Shown here piece by piece: positions 1 through 7,558 of a stretch of DNA of 25,332 bases. The stretch is taken from NCBI GenBank assembly GCA_002314565.1, contig DCGL01000007.1, forward strand, positions 1,822-27,153, read 5' to 3'. Position 1 is the stretch's first letter. Each line of letters begins with the position of its first letter. A program made the position numbers and the translations under genes. The notes under the pieces are model-generated. The model made no database searches and was not told the origin of the DNA. It worked only from the letters and a program-made list of their open reading frames with translations. This stretch comes from Clostridiales bacterium UBA1779 (lineage in GTDB: Bacteria > Bacillota > Clostridia > Oscillospirales > CAG-272).

Positions 1-246
1 CTCGTCGGTGCCGGAATCCGAAGTTTCCTCAGAACCTGAATCTTCAGCCTCAACCGTGACGGTCTTCGTAATCTTAACCCCGACGAGCTTGCTTGCATCG
101 ACCTCGGCCAGTGTGTAGGTTTCGGCTGCCGTTTCGTCACCCGTGTCTTCTTCGGCATTCTTCACAACCGCAGTGACAACGAAGTAAACGATTATCAGCA
201 CAGCCAGAATCGCCGTGAATATAATAAGTTTTTTTGCTCTTTTCAT
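1..246 (-). CDS. DUF4340-like membrane-anchored protein, N-terminal part (cut by window edge)
   Basis: The frame begins at an ATG (complement of 244-246) and stays open to the window edge, so only the first 82 residues are visible. It starts with a lysine/arginine-rich stretch (MKRAKKL) and one hydrophobic segment at about residues 7-27, then an acidic, Thr/Glu-rich external region containing LAEVDASKLVGVKIT. An N-terminal anchor followed by such a region, directly downstream of a GldG-like gene, is the usual setting of DUF4340 proteins in clostridial GldA/F/G-type operons; that assignment rests mainly on context. It starts 15 nt after the GldG-like stop, with GGAAA upstream of the ATG, so it is the fourth gene of the operon. 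The role is unknown; an extracytoplasmic partner of the ABC complex is the simplest guess. Confidence 0.6.
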   Translation of the reverse strand, partial: MKRAKKLIIFTAILAVLIIVYFVVTAVVKNAEEDTGDETAAETYTLAEVDASKLVGVKITKTVTVEAEDSGSEETSDSGTDE

Positions 247-261
247 AATAATTTCCGGGTA

Positions 262-1737
262 TTACTTTCTGCGTCTGTAAATGAAGTATATGAGTCCGCC
301 TCCGATTACGGCAGCAGGAATGATAAAGATGAGGATTACGCCCCAGAAGTTGGCCTGAGTTTCGGAAACGGTGAGCACAGCCTCTGACAGTTCAACTCCG
401 GCAATCTCAGGGAGAGAGGAAGTGAAGCTGCCCTGCATCCAGTTAAACATATAGAAGAAGAGGTAGAAGTTGCCGCCGTTGGTTCCGTTTACGAAATTGT
501 CTGCGAGCAGCTGTGAAGAACCGATCCATACAAGCTTTCCGTCTCCGGCTTCAGCCGCAGCGGCGAGATTGTACTGTGATTTTTCATCGGAATCCGTGGT
601 ATATGCCTTTGAACTGGTGGTCATAAGAGCCGTGGTCGTGACTCCGTTGGCTCCGACAAGCTCAATTCCGTGTGCATAAGGCACGAGAACCGACATTCTT
701 GACGAGGATGAGGAGTACGAAACGTATCCGCTCGTAGCGTCATGCTCTGAATTGATATCCGCGAAAATGTACTGAGGAGCTCTCGAATAGTACATCGAGG
801 AGTCTCCCTCGGACACTGTTCCGGACTTAGCGGCAAGACCGAAGGTCTTTGTGAAGGCGTTGAGATTGGTATAGCTGTCGCAGCCGACGGCTGTGATGAG
901 AATTACGTTGCCTCCGTCTTTAATAAAGGCCGTAAGCTTTTCGGCTTCGCCTGCAGAAAAGTCGTTGCCGGGGTTATTGATGATAATAACGTCGGCATCT
1001 GCGGGAATCGAATCGTCGTCAAGGGCGATATTGATCGTATCGTACTGAATTCCGCTGTAGGTGAAGAGGTTTGCAGTCACGGTATCTGTGAGCTCCTCTT
1101 CATTATGACCTTCAAGAAGGTAAACCATGGGAACCTTTGCGGCGGTTACGTACTCGAGAGCACCGGTGATCTGGTTGTCTCCGTCAAAATACTCGGTAAC
1201 TTCACCGAAATAGTATGACATATAATCGCCGTAATACTGAGCGTAATACTGATACTCGCTGTAGCCGATTTTACCGGAATTTGCACTGTAGAAATAGTAC
1301 ATATCGCCGTAGTCAACGGATTTGTAACGCTTTTCGCTGACGGCGATTACGCTGTAGTTCGAAATGCTGTCCGCATTGTATTTTGAGAGGAAGGAGGAAT
1401 CCTCGAGAGGATCGACGACCTTAATTTTGATGTGCTTTGAAAGATCTTCATATCTTTCAAGGAAGGTGCGCATCTTTGAATCCTCGGAACCGCTCTGGCA
1501 TATATAGTACAGAGTGACGTCTTCCGTAATTTCCGAAACGAAGTCGCGGCTTGTCTCGGAGAGGGAGTACATCTTGTTCGAGGAGGTGTCAATTGCGGTA
1601 TATTTTGAGGGGATTGCCGCAGCGATGAGATTGATTACGATAAGAGCGGCAAGTACGATTACCGTGATTATCAGGGTATAAGTACCCATTTTTCCGGCCT
1701 TACCGAAGGCAGGAAGCGCGTTGATGTTTTTCTTCAT
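262..1737 (-). CDS. GldG-family ABC-associated auxiliary protein
   Basis: A 491-residue protein with one membrane segment near the N-terminus (about 20-42), a large extracytoplasmic domain, and a second membrane segment at about 464-486 followed by a basic YRRRK end. This two-anchor topology around a soluble domain matches the GldG / uncharacterised ABC auxiliary family. Early residues AIDTSSNKMYSLSETSRDFV fit the conserved start of the family's external domain, where a Leu/Ser-Glu motif precedes a thioredoxin-like fold. A patch at about 145-190 is unusually tyrosine-rich (QYYAQYYGDYMSYYFGEV). It lies 17 nt after the permease gene and has a good Shine-Dalgarno (GGGAGG), so it is co-transcribed with the permease and ATPase. 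In Bacteroidetes GldA/F/G proteins are linked to gliding and secretion; in clostridia the role is unknown, and gliding should not be assumed. Confidence 0.8.
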   Translation of the reverse strand: MKKNINALPAFGKAGKMGTYTLIITVIVLAALIVINLIAAAIPSKYTAIDTSSNKMYSLSETSRDFVSEITEDVTLYYICQSGSEDSKMRTFLERYEDLSKHIKIKVVDPLEDSSFLSKYNADSISNYSVIAVSEKRYKSVDYGDMYYFYSANSGKIGYSEYQYYAQYYGDYMSYYFGEVTEYFDGDNQITGALEYVTAAKVPMVYLLEGHNEEELTDTVTANLFTYSGIQYDTINIALDDDSIPADADVIIINNPGNDFSAGEAEKLTAFIKDGGNVILITAVGCDSYTNLNAFTKTFGLAAKSGTVSEGDSSMYYSRAPQYIFADINSEHDATSGYVSYSSSSSRMSVLVPYAHGIELVGANGVTTTALMTTSSKAYTTDSDEKSQYNLAAAAEAGDGKLVWIGSSQLLADNFVNGTNGGNFYLFFYMFNWMQGSFTSSLPEIAGVELSEAVLTVSETQANFWGVILIFIIPAAVIGGGLIYFIYRRRK

Positions 1738-1754
1738 GATTCTGTACCTCCCAC

Positions 1755-2618
1755 TCAGCTCCAGCGTCTCTTTTCCATTGTCTGGACCGAAACGAAGACA
1801 AAGAAAGCGATGACCGACAGGTAGTAAATTACGGCTGTCAGGTCGAAAATACCGCCTGTGAACTTTTCAAATCTGTCAAATATAGCAAGATACTTGATAA
1901 CGTCCGGGAAAAGTCCGGCAAGCGTGTCTGACGCCAGCACAAGCAGCAGAACCAGGGGAATCAGGCAGATAATAAGAGCTGAAACGGCAACGATGTAATT
2001 TTTCGTTACAACGTAAAGCGATATTGCTATGATGAGTGCAACGATAACGAAGCAGGCAAAGGAAGCAGCTGCGGTATCGGGGATAATCGAAGCAATTGAG
2101 CCGAGCAGGTAAAGGACGAAGGCTCCGCCGACACCGAGGACGGCTGCGACAATCTGGCTTTCGGTCATAGACGAGAAAAACATGCAGATTGCAAGCAGGG
2201 CGGCCCCGAGAAGGAAAAATCCGAAGAGCGATGAATAAGCAGCTGTGAATGAAACGTCACCGAAACCGGAAAGAATAACGGGTACTACTGCCATTCCGAG
2301 AACGGAAAGGAAATATACTGCCAGCATTGCAAGATATTTTCCGACAACGACGGAAGCCGTGCTCATAGGCAGCGAATACAGAAGCTGGTCGGTCTTCGTT
2401 CGTCTGTCCTCTGCAAGCGAACGCATGGCAAGAATCGGGATAACTACGATGAGAATGAGCATCTGATTGTTCAGAATGTACTCAAACGAAGCGTAGCCCT
2501 GTAAGAGGTTGATAAAAGTGGAAAAGATTCCGCAGAAGACAAACATAACTCCAATGATGATATAACCTGTCATATTTGTGAAATAGGAGCGGAATTCTCT
2601 CTTGAATATGGCACCCAT
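1755..2618 (-). CDS. ABC-2 type transporter permease, GldF-like
   Basis: A 287-residue integral membrane protein with six hydrophobic stretches. It begins MGAIFKREFRSYFTNMTGYI, the ABC-2 permease pattern of an amphipathic N-terminal helix with KREFRSYF followed by the first membrane helix. The segment LAEDRRTKTDQLLYSLPMS at about 68-86 is the cytoplasmic coupling region typical of GldF/NosY-type permeases. Its ATG shares one base with the TAA of the ATPase gene (TAATG at 2616-2620), so translation is coupled, and the GldG-like gene follows after 17 nt. It should form the membrane channel of the ABC complex encoded by the operon. The substrate cannot be told from sequence. Confidence 0.87.
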   Translation of the reverse strand: MGAIFKREFRSYFTNMTGYIIIGVMFVFCGIFSTFINLLQGYASFEYILNNQMLILIVVIPILAMRSLAEDRRTKTDQLLYSLPMSTASVVVGKYLAMLAVYFLSVLGMAVVPVILSGFGDVSFTAAYSSLFGFFLLGAALLAICMFFSSMTESQIVAAVLGVGGAFVLYLLGSIASIIPDTAAASFACFVIVALIIAISLYVVTKNYIVAVSALIICLIPLVLLLVLASDTLAGLFPDVIKYLAIFDRFEKFTGGIFDLTAVIYYLSVIAFFVFVSVQTMEKRRWS

Positions 2619-3739
2619 TACTTTTTGTCCTCCTCATCGTCATTTGAAGAAAACAGCGGAACGTAGTCGTCATCCTCTTTGGCAATTTCTTCTGCCTTTG
2701 AGGCTTCTTCCGTCTTATTTTCTTCATCTTCGGCCTCATCTTCGGCAGCGTCGTCGCTCTGCTCCGCGTTGCCGGCTTTAGACGCAACGGCATCCGGAAT
2801 GAAATCGGGATTGTCGGTGATGGCAAGGAAGATGCTCTCAAGTGAGCTCTCGCGGTAGAACATCTCGCAGATGGGCAGCTTTGCCTCAGCAAAAGCGAAG
2901 AATACTGCGTCACTGACAGTGCCTTCAAAGCCTTCGGCAGCTGTGACGATGGCTGTCGTTACACCGTTGTTTTCTTCGATATCACGGTATTCGACGCCCT
3001 GAATCTTTTTGAATACGGCCTCAGCAGCGGAAATGCCGGCCTTGACGCGGACGGTAAGTCCGTTGTTGCGGCTCGCCTTCTTTTCAAGGCTTTCCAGTGA
3101 GTCGTCGGCAACCAGATGTCCCTTCGAAATAATGATAACGTGGTCGCAGACCGCGCTGATTTCGGCAAGGATGTGGCTTGAAATGATAACGGTCTTCTTT
3201 TCTCCGAGCGCTTTGATGAGCTCGCGGATTTCGATAATCTGCTTCGGGTCAAGACCTACGGTCGGCTCGTCGAGAATGATGATATCCGGATTTCCGATCA
3301 TTGCCTGGGCAATACCGACACGCTGTCTGAAGCCCTTTGAAAGGTTCTTGATAAGACGGTCTCGGCGCTCTGTAAGGCCTGTCAGCTCCATTACGTTCTT
3401 GATTTCCTTGACTGCCTCTTCATAGGGCACTCCTTTTGCCTCGGAAACGAATTGCAGATACTCGTAGGGTGTCATTTCCGTGTAAAGAGGAGGCAGCTCG
3501 GGCAGGTAGCCGATGTGCTTCTTCGCCTCGATGGGTTCCTCAAAAATGTCGTGTCCGTCAACTAGGACAGTGCCGGAAGTGGCCGCAAGGCAGCCCGTTA
3601 CGATATTCATGGTCGTGGATTTGCCGGCTCCGTTCGGGCCGAGCAGACCGTAAATCTTTCCCGTTTCAATGGTGAAAGACAGGTTGTCCACCGCGACATG
3701 ATTCCCGTATTTCTTTGTCAGATTTTTGACTTCAATCAA
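2618..3739 (-). CDS. ABC transporter ATP-binding protein, GldA-like, with acidic C-terminal tail
   Basis: A 373-residue ABC ATPase. Visible motifs: Walker A GPNGAGKS at 34-41, signature LSKGFRQR at 133-140, Walker B IIILDE at 153-158 and a switch histidine in ISSHIL further on. The LSKGFRQRVG form of the signature is typical of the GldA/CcmA type that pairs with ABC-2 permeases. The core ends near residue 317 and is followed by about 56 residues that are strongly acidic and low-complexity (EDEAEDEENKTEEASKAEE, ending SSNDDEEDKK), longer than usual for the family. It is the first gene of the operon, behind a strong promoter at 3880-3907 and a leader of about 130 nt. It probably powers the GldF/GldG-like membrane complex; the transported molecule is unknown. 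Confidence 0.9.
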   Translation of the reverse strand: MIEVKNLTKKYGNHVAVDNLSFTIETGKIYGLLGPNGAGKSTTMNIVTGCLAATSGTVLVDGHDIFEEPIEAKKHIGYLPELPPLYTEMTPYEYLQFVSEAKGVPYEEAVKEIKNVMELTGLTERRDRLIKNLSKGFRQRVGIAQAMIGNPDIIILDEPTVGLDPKQIIEIRELIKALGEKKTVIISSHILAEISAVCDHVIIISKGHLVADDSLESLEKKASRNNGLTVRVKAGISAAEAVFKKIQGVEYRDIEENNGVTTAIVTAAEGFEGTVSDAVFFAFAEAKLPICEMFYRESSLESIFLAITDNPDFIPDAVASKAGNAEQSDDAAEDEAEDEENKTEEASKAEEIAKEDDDYVPLFSSNDDEEDKK

Positions 3740-3807
3740 AGTCTTGTCCTCCGTAGTATGCGGAGCTCGGGAAGCTCCTGATTTTTATAATAAACAAAAA
3801 CACGTTG

Positions 3808-3858
3808 AAAACGGCAGGAATTCTCGAAGGTTGAAATTTTCACTGCCTGCTGCCGTTT
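3808..3858 (-). promoter_or_regulatory. Inverted repeat in the leader of the GldA-type operon
   Basis: AAACGGCAG at 3808-3816 and its exact complement CTGCCGTTT at 3850-3858 are separated by 33 nt. The pair lies between the predicted transcription start (about 3873) and the ATPase start codon at 3739, inside the leader RNA. An extra CCTG/CAGG next to the arms allows an alternative pairing. It could be an operator or a leader hairpin; no known riboswitch consensus was recognised. Confidence 0.35.
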
Positions 3859-3879
3859 ATTCAAAGCATAATCTTATAT

Positions 3880-3907
3880 ATTATATTCTATTTTTATGTT
3901 GTGTCAA
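3880..3907 (-). promoter_or_regulatory. Sigma-A type promoter of the GldA/F/G-like operon
   Basis: On the minus strand TTGACA (complement of 3902-3907) and TATAAT (complement of 3880-3885) are perfect consensus hexamers with a 16-nt spacer. The ATPase gene starts about 140 nt downstream. The rest of the divergent gap 3740-4044 holds the leader hairpin and the opposite promoter. Confidence 0.7.
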
Positions 3908-3980
3908 GTGATTGAGCATAATTTGAAAAAAAACTGAAAATTATCTATGGAAATAATATGCATTCTTTCACATATTGCAA

Positions 3981-4009
3981 TTGAACTATGCCGGATTTTA
4001 TGATACAAT
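3981..4009 (+). promoter_or_regulatory. Promoter of the LRR lipoprotein gene
   Basis: TTGAAC at 3981-3986 and TACAAT at 4004-4009 with a 17-nt spacer lie 35 nt upstream of the ATG at 4045. AAGGAG at 4032-4037 is the ribosome binding site. Confidence 0.6.
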
Positions 4010-4044
4010 ATCTATATAAATCTTAGTTAAAAAGGAGCACGAAA

Positions 4045-4980
4045 ATGAAGAGAATTATCTGTGCCATCATATTGATTATCCTGTCTGCATTACTGGTATC
4101 CTGCTCCGGCACCGGAGTTGCGTATATGAACACCGGAAAGGTCGAAACGGCAGACGGCGAAATTGCCTGGGCGCTCAGCAGCTCCGGAAAACTCACGTTG
4201 AGCGGTTCAGGAACGGTTGAGGAGCTGCCGGTTAAAAAGGACGCCGTAAAACAGGTGGTTATTAGCTCCGGCATAACGAGAATCGGAAGTGCGGCCTTTG
4301 CGGATATGAAAAATCTGAACAGCGTCGAATTTCCCGATACTGTAAAAGAAATATGCGAAGATGCTTTTGCAGGATGCACCGAAATGCCCTCGATTGACAT
4401 TCCCTCGGCCGTTGAATATATTTCATCAACTGCTTTCCGCGGTTGGAATGAAATGCAGAAAATCACGTCAGACTGGTACGAAGGCAGCGTTAAGTACTGG
4501 CAGGAATGGTATGAATATGAAAGAGAATTCGGCGAATATGCCGATATGCTGAAGCGCGGCGAAGAGCTTTCTGACGAGGCACTGTGCAGACTTTCCGCCT
4601 TCTGGAACGAGTGGAAGCAGTCAGAATACTGGGAAATGGCAAAAGGCGCTGCAGAAGAAGGGATCAAGCATCTTGACGGCAGCTACGGCTACTGGCGGGA
4701 TTTCGGGAATTATCTGATTTCCGAAAATTATTCGGGTGACAATCCGAGTGAAGACTGGTGGAGTCAGGCCAAGACTCTTTCCGAATACTTTGAACAGCGG
4801 GGAAAAGGGATTGAAGCCGAAATTCCCGCAGAAATCAAAGATATCGTAAACGAACACAAAGATGACATTGAGTCATGGGTGAAATACATCAGAGAGCAGG
4901 CTGCCGAAATTGACAGTTCTGCCATTAAGGAATACGCCGACAAAGCAAAAGAAATTCTCAATTCCTTCTTCGGAAACTGA
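4045..4980 (+). CDS. Leucine-rich-repeat (BspA-type) lipoprotein
   Basis: A 311-residue secreted lipoprotein. The signal peptide has a KR start, a hydrophobic core and the lipobox LVSC with the lipidated cysteine at residue 20. Residues about 76-145 contain consecutive BspA/LRR_5-like units of the form I..IG..AF.....L..VEFPD.V..I...AF.GC. The remaining half is rich in Trp, Tyr, Glu and Lys (WQEWYEYEREFGEYADML) and looks helical; I recognise no domain there. The start is fixed by AAGGAG eight bases upstream of the ATG and by the promoter at 3981-4009. It probably sits on the outer face of the membrane and binds a protein or surface ligand, as BspA-type repeats often do. It shares its strand with the membrane ATPase locus downstream, but a hairpin at 5050-5077 and about 190 nt separate them. 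Confidence 0.75.
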   Translation: MKRIICAIILIILSALLVSCSGTGVAYMNTGKVETADGEIAWALSSSGKLTLSGSGTVEELPVKKDAVKQVVISSGITRIGSAAFADMKNLNSVEFPDTVKEICEDAFAGCTEMPSIDIPSAVEYISSTAFRGWNEMQKITSDWYEGSVKYWQEWYEYEREFGEYADMLKRGEELSDEALCRLSAFWNEWKQSEYWEMAKGAAEEGIKHLDGSYGYWRDFGNYLISENYSGDNPSEDWWSQAKTLSEYFEQRGKGIEAEIPAEIKDIVNEHKDDIESWVKYIREQAAEIDSSAIKEYADKAKEILNSFFGN

Positions 4981-5049
4981 TTTTCAGGCTCCGGAAATAC
5001 GGCTCTCATTTGTTCCGGAATTCAGACAAAGCTTTACGTCACCATACAG

Positions 5050-5077
5050 TAATCCGGCTTTTTGTAAAGCCGGATTA
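5050..5077 (+). terminator. Stem-loop after the lipoprotein gene, possible terminator
   Basis: TAATCCGGCTTT (5050-5061) pairs perfectly with AAAGCCGGATTA (5066-5077) around a 4-nt loop, giving a 12-bp stem. It is followed by TCTTC rather than a clean T-run, so termination is plausible but not certain. The flanking gap 4981-5169 shows a smaller TCCGGAA / TTCCGGA repeat at 4990-5019 and nothing else clear. Confidence 0.4.
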
Positions 5078-5169
5078 TCTTCAAAAAACTGCCGAAAACC
5101 GAAAAAAGCGAAAGGATTTTGTGAAACGGTCACAGGATTTCCGATGCCGACGTTTCACCGTACGTATCA

Positions 5170-7558
5170 TGACAAATAATACGACTGAACATTTCACCCC
5201 AAAGAATCGCACCGACAGAATATTATCCTTTGTCGGGCTGATTCTGAATATCTTAAGCCTTATTGCTCTGCTTCTCGGATTTACATCCCCGTTATGTACG
5301 TATTTTTATGAAGATCACAATTTTGAAGCCACGCTTGTGAGTTCTCTCGAAAGCGGAAACACCCTGATATTCGTCTGTTTCTGCGCTTATTTCCTGCTTT
5401 TTGTTCTGTGTGTGCTTTTCTTTCCGCAATAAGAAGCTTTGTATCCAAAGACGTATCCTATGCCGGAAAGTCAAGATTCTCGGTATACTTCAACACATTT
5501 ACTGCCCTTGCCCTGGGTCTTACGGGGCTTATCCTTGCGTTTATTGACTCACGCTACGGTCTGAACGTCGAAGCAGGGTCAATGCCTCTGTTTTATTTTG
5601 AAGCAATATTGACGGTAGTTCACTCCTGTATTATTACCGGCAGCGTGGGTAAAGAACAGATAAAGAGCAGCGGAAGACTCTGGCCGTCGGTATTCAGCAT
5701 TATATTCGTCCTTCTTTTTGCAGGATTTGCCGTGGCTGCATGCCTGACTGATATAGCTCAGATAAGCTTTTCTGCCCTCGGATTTTCTTCAGAGATTTCA
5801 ATAAACGGCCTGAATCTGCTTTCAAACCCGGGCACTCTGTCAGCATCAATGCAGGTACTTTGCTTTACCGTTTTTGCAGCCCTCGTTGCTGTGACGATAC
5901 TTATGCTAATGGCAATTGTCGGAATCTGCTCGGGATCTGCAAGCTCAAAAACGCTGAGTACCGTTTCCGTTGCGCTTTCATTCTTAACCGTATTTGCCCT
6001 CGGTCTATTCAGTAAATATTATCAGATTGCAGTAAAAAACAACGTCGATCTTTTCATTGAACTGTACGAAACAATTGTCGGTGATACTCTTCCCGAACAA
6101 TATCTGATTACGGTAACCGGAGGAGCTTTTTATGCGATTCCCGTATGCGCTGCATTTGTTATTGCGCTTTTAATAATAAAGCCTTTTACAAAGCTCGGAC
6201 GCTGTTGTGAAATCGTTCCCCTTCGGAATCCTGCCGTTGCAGAGCCCTCCGACGTGCAAAACGAAGGACCTGCCGAAAATTCATATGAACAGGATATTCC
6301 CGAAGAAGCACTCGGTGCCGATAAAACAGCTGAAGAGGACAAAGCCGAAGACAAATCCGATGACATCATCAATGAACTCCTTTCTTCCGAAACGAAGCCC
6401 AATTACAGCCCGGATGCCGATGTTCCCGAAGATTTTGATAACTGTCCGGCGTTTACCGAGCTGGATGCCTGCCGTGACGCTTTGCGCGAAAAGGAGTCCC
6501 AAAATGCCGCTGCAAGCTTCACCGGCCTTACCCTCTCTTCACTTTCCGAATTCGTCGTCCGATATGCCGCTGCCAGCCGCAACCATCTCTCTTATTCAAA
6601 AGAAGAAATCGCGGTTTTCCTTGCAGGTCTCGGCATGTCAAGACTTTCGATTCTGCAGGGACTCAGCGGCACAGGAAAGACCAGTCTGCCGAAAATTTTC
6701 GCGGAAGCCGTAATGGGAGGCTGCGAAATCATCGAAGTGGAGTCCTCCTGGAAGGACAAAAACGAACTGCTCGGTTATTACAACGAATTCAGCCGCGTGT
6801 ATACTCCCAAAAAATTCACGAGAGGGCTGTATCTGGCCGCCCTTGACAAAAATACGCCTTACCTTATCGTTCTTGATGAAATGAATCTGTCAAGAATCGA
6901 GTATTATTTCTCGGATTTCCTGTCTCTGATGGAAAACGACGAGGACAAGCGCGAAATCCGCCTGCTTGAGCACAGAATTTTCAGAACGAAAAACGGTATA
7001 AACAATTCGTATGCGGCTCTTTCCCGCGACAATACTCTGAAGATCCCGGCAAACGTATGGTTTATCGGCACTGCAAACCGCGACGAATCCACGTTTGAAA
7101 TCAGCGACAAGGTATACGACAGAGCAAACACGATTGATTTTACAAAGAGAGCTCCCAAGGCGGAGTTCGGTCCGGAAAAGGTGCCGGCAAGATACGTCAG
7201 CACTGCCGAACTGCGCAGAATTCTCAATGAAGCACTTGAAAATTTCGAATTCGATATTGAGAAATATCAGAAGCTGTTCGAAGTTGAGAAGATACTTCAG
7301 CCTTATAACATTTCCTTTGGAAACCGTGTTATGCGCCAGATGGACAGCTTCGTCAGGATATATTGCAGCTGCTTTGAGGACAAATATTCGAGAATTGACG
7401 AAGCTATGGAAAAGATTATTTTCTCAAAGCTTGTCAGAAAGCTTGAATTCAAAAACATCCGTGACAAGGATGCGCTTATCCGCGGCTTCGAAAAGCTGAG
7501 ACTGTACAGCTGTGCATCCTTTGTCGGAAAGCTCGGTGGAGATTCTTTCTATGAATGA
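5170..7558 (+). pseudogene. Polytopic membrane protein fused to a McrB-like AAA+ ATPase, frameshifted
   Basis: Two overlapping frames appear to be one gene. The first part (ATG 5170, stop TAA 5430-5432) has 87 residues with two hydrophobic helices and ends inside the second. The -1 frame takes over from about 5408, whose only nearby start is a GTG within that helix with no ribosome binding site, and runs 716 codons to TGA 7556-7558. Counting from that GTG, five or six membrane segments lie at about 27-46, 61-80, 94-112, 145-174, 182-201 and 233-258. An acidic linker (about 275-345) follows, then an AAA+ domain with Walker A GLSGTGKT 418-425, Walker B LIVLDE 486-491 followed by MNLSR, and sensor-1 GTANRD 554-559 near YDRANTIDF. 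These motifs are of the McrB/MoxR-like AAA_5 type. A one-base loss in TTTT at 5416-5419 would explain the shift. If the 716-codon frame is translated alone it would still be an intact membrane ATPase. The start at 5170 lacks a clear Shine-Dalgarno; GTG 5121 is an alternative. Confidence 0.65.

Noticed and set aside
4023..4667. A 214-residue frame opposite the lipoprotein gene
   Set aside because: The plus-strand lipoprotein has a promoter, ribosome binding site, signal peptide and LRR units; the opposite frame has none of these.
5400..5432. Programmed -1 frameshifting
   Set aside because: There is no clear A AAA AAG-type slippery heptamer, no convincing downstream stem was seen, and the partner gene is also broken, so decay or error is simpler.
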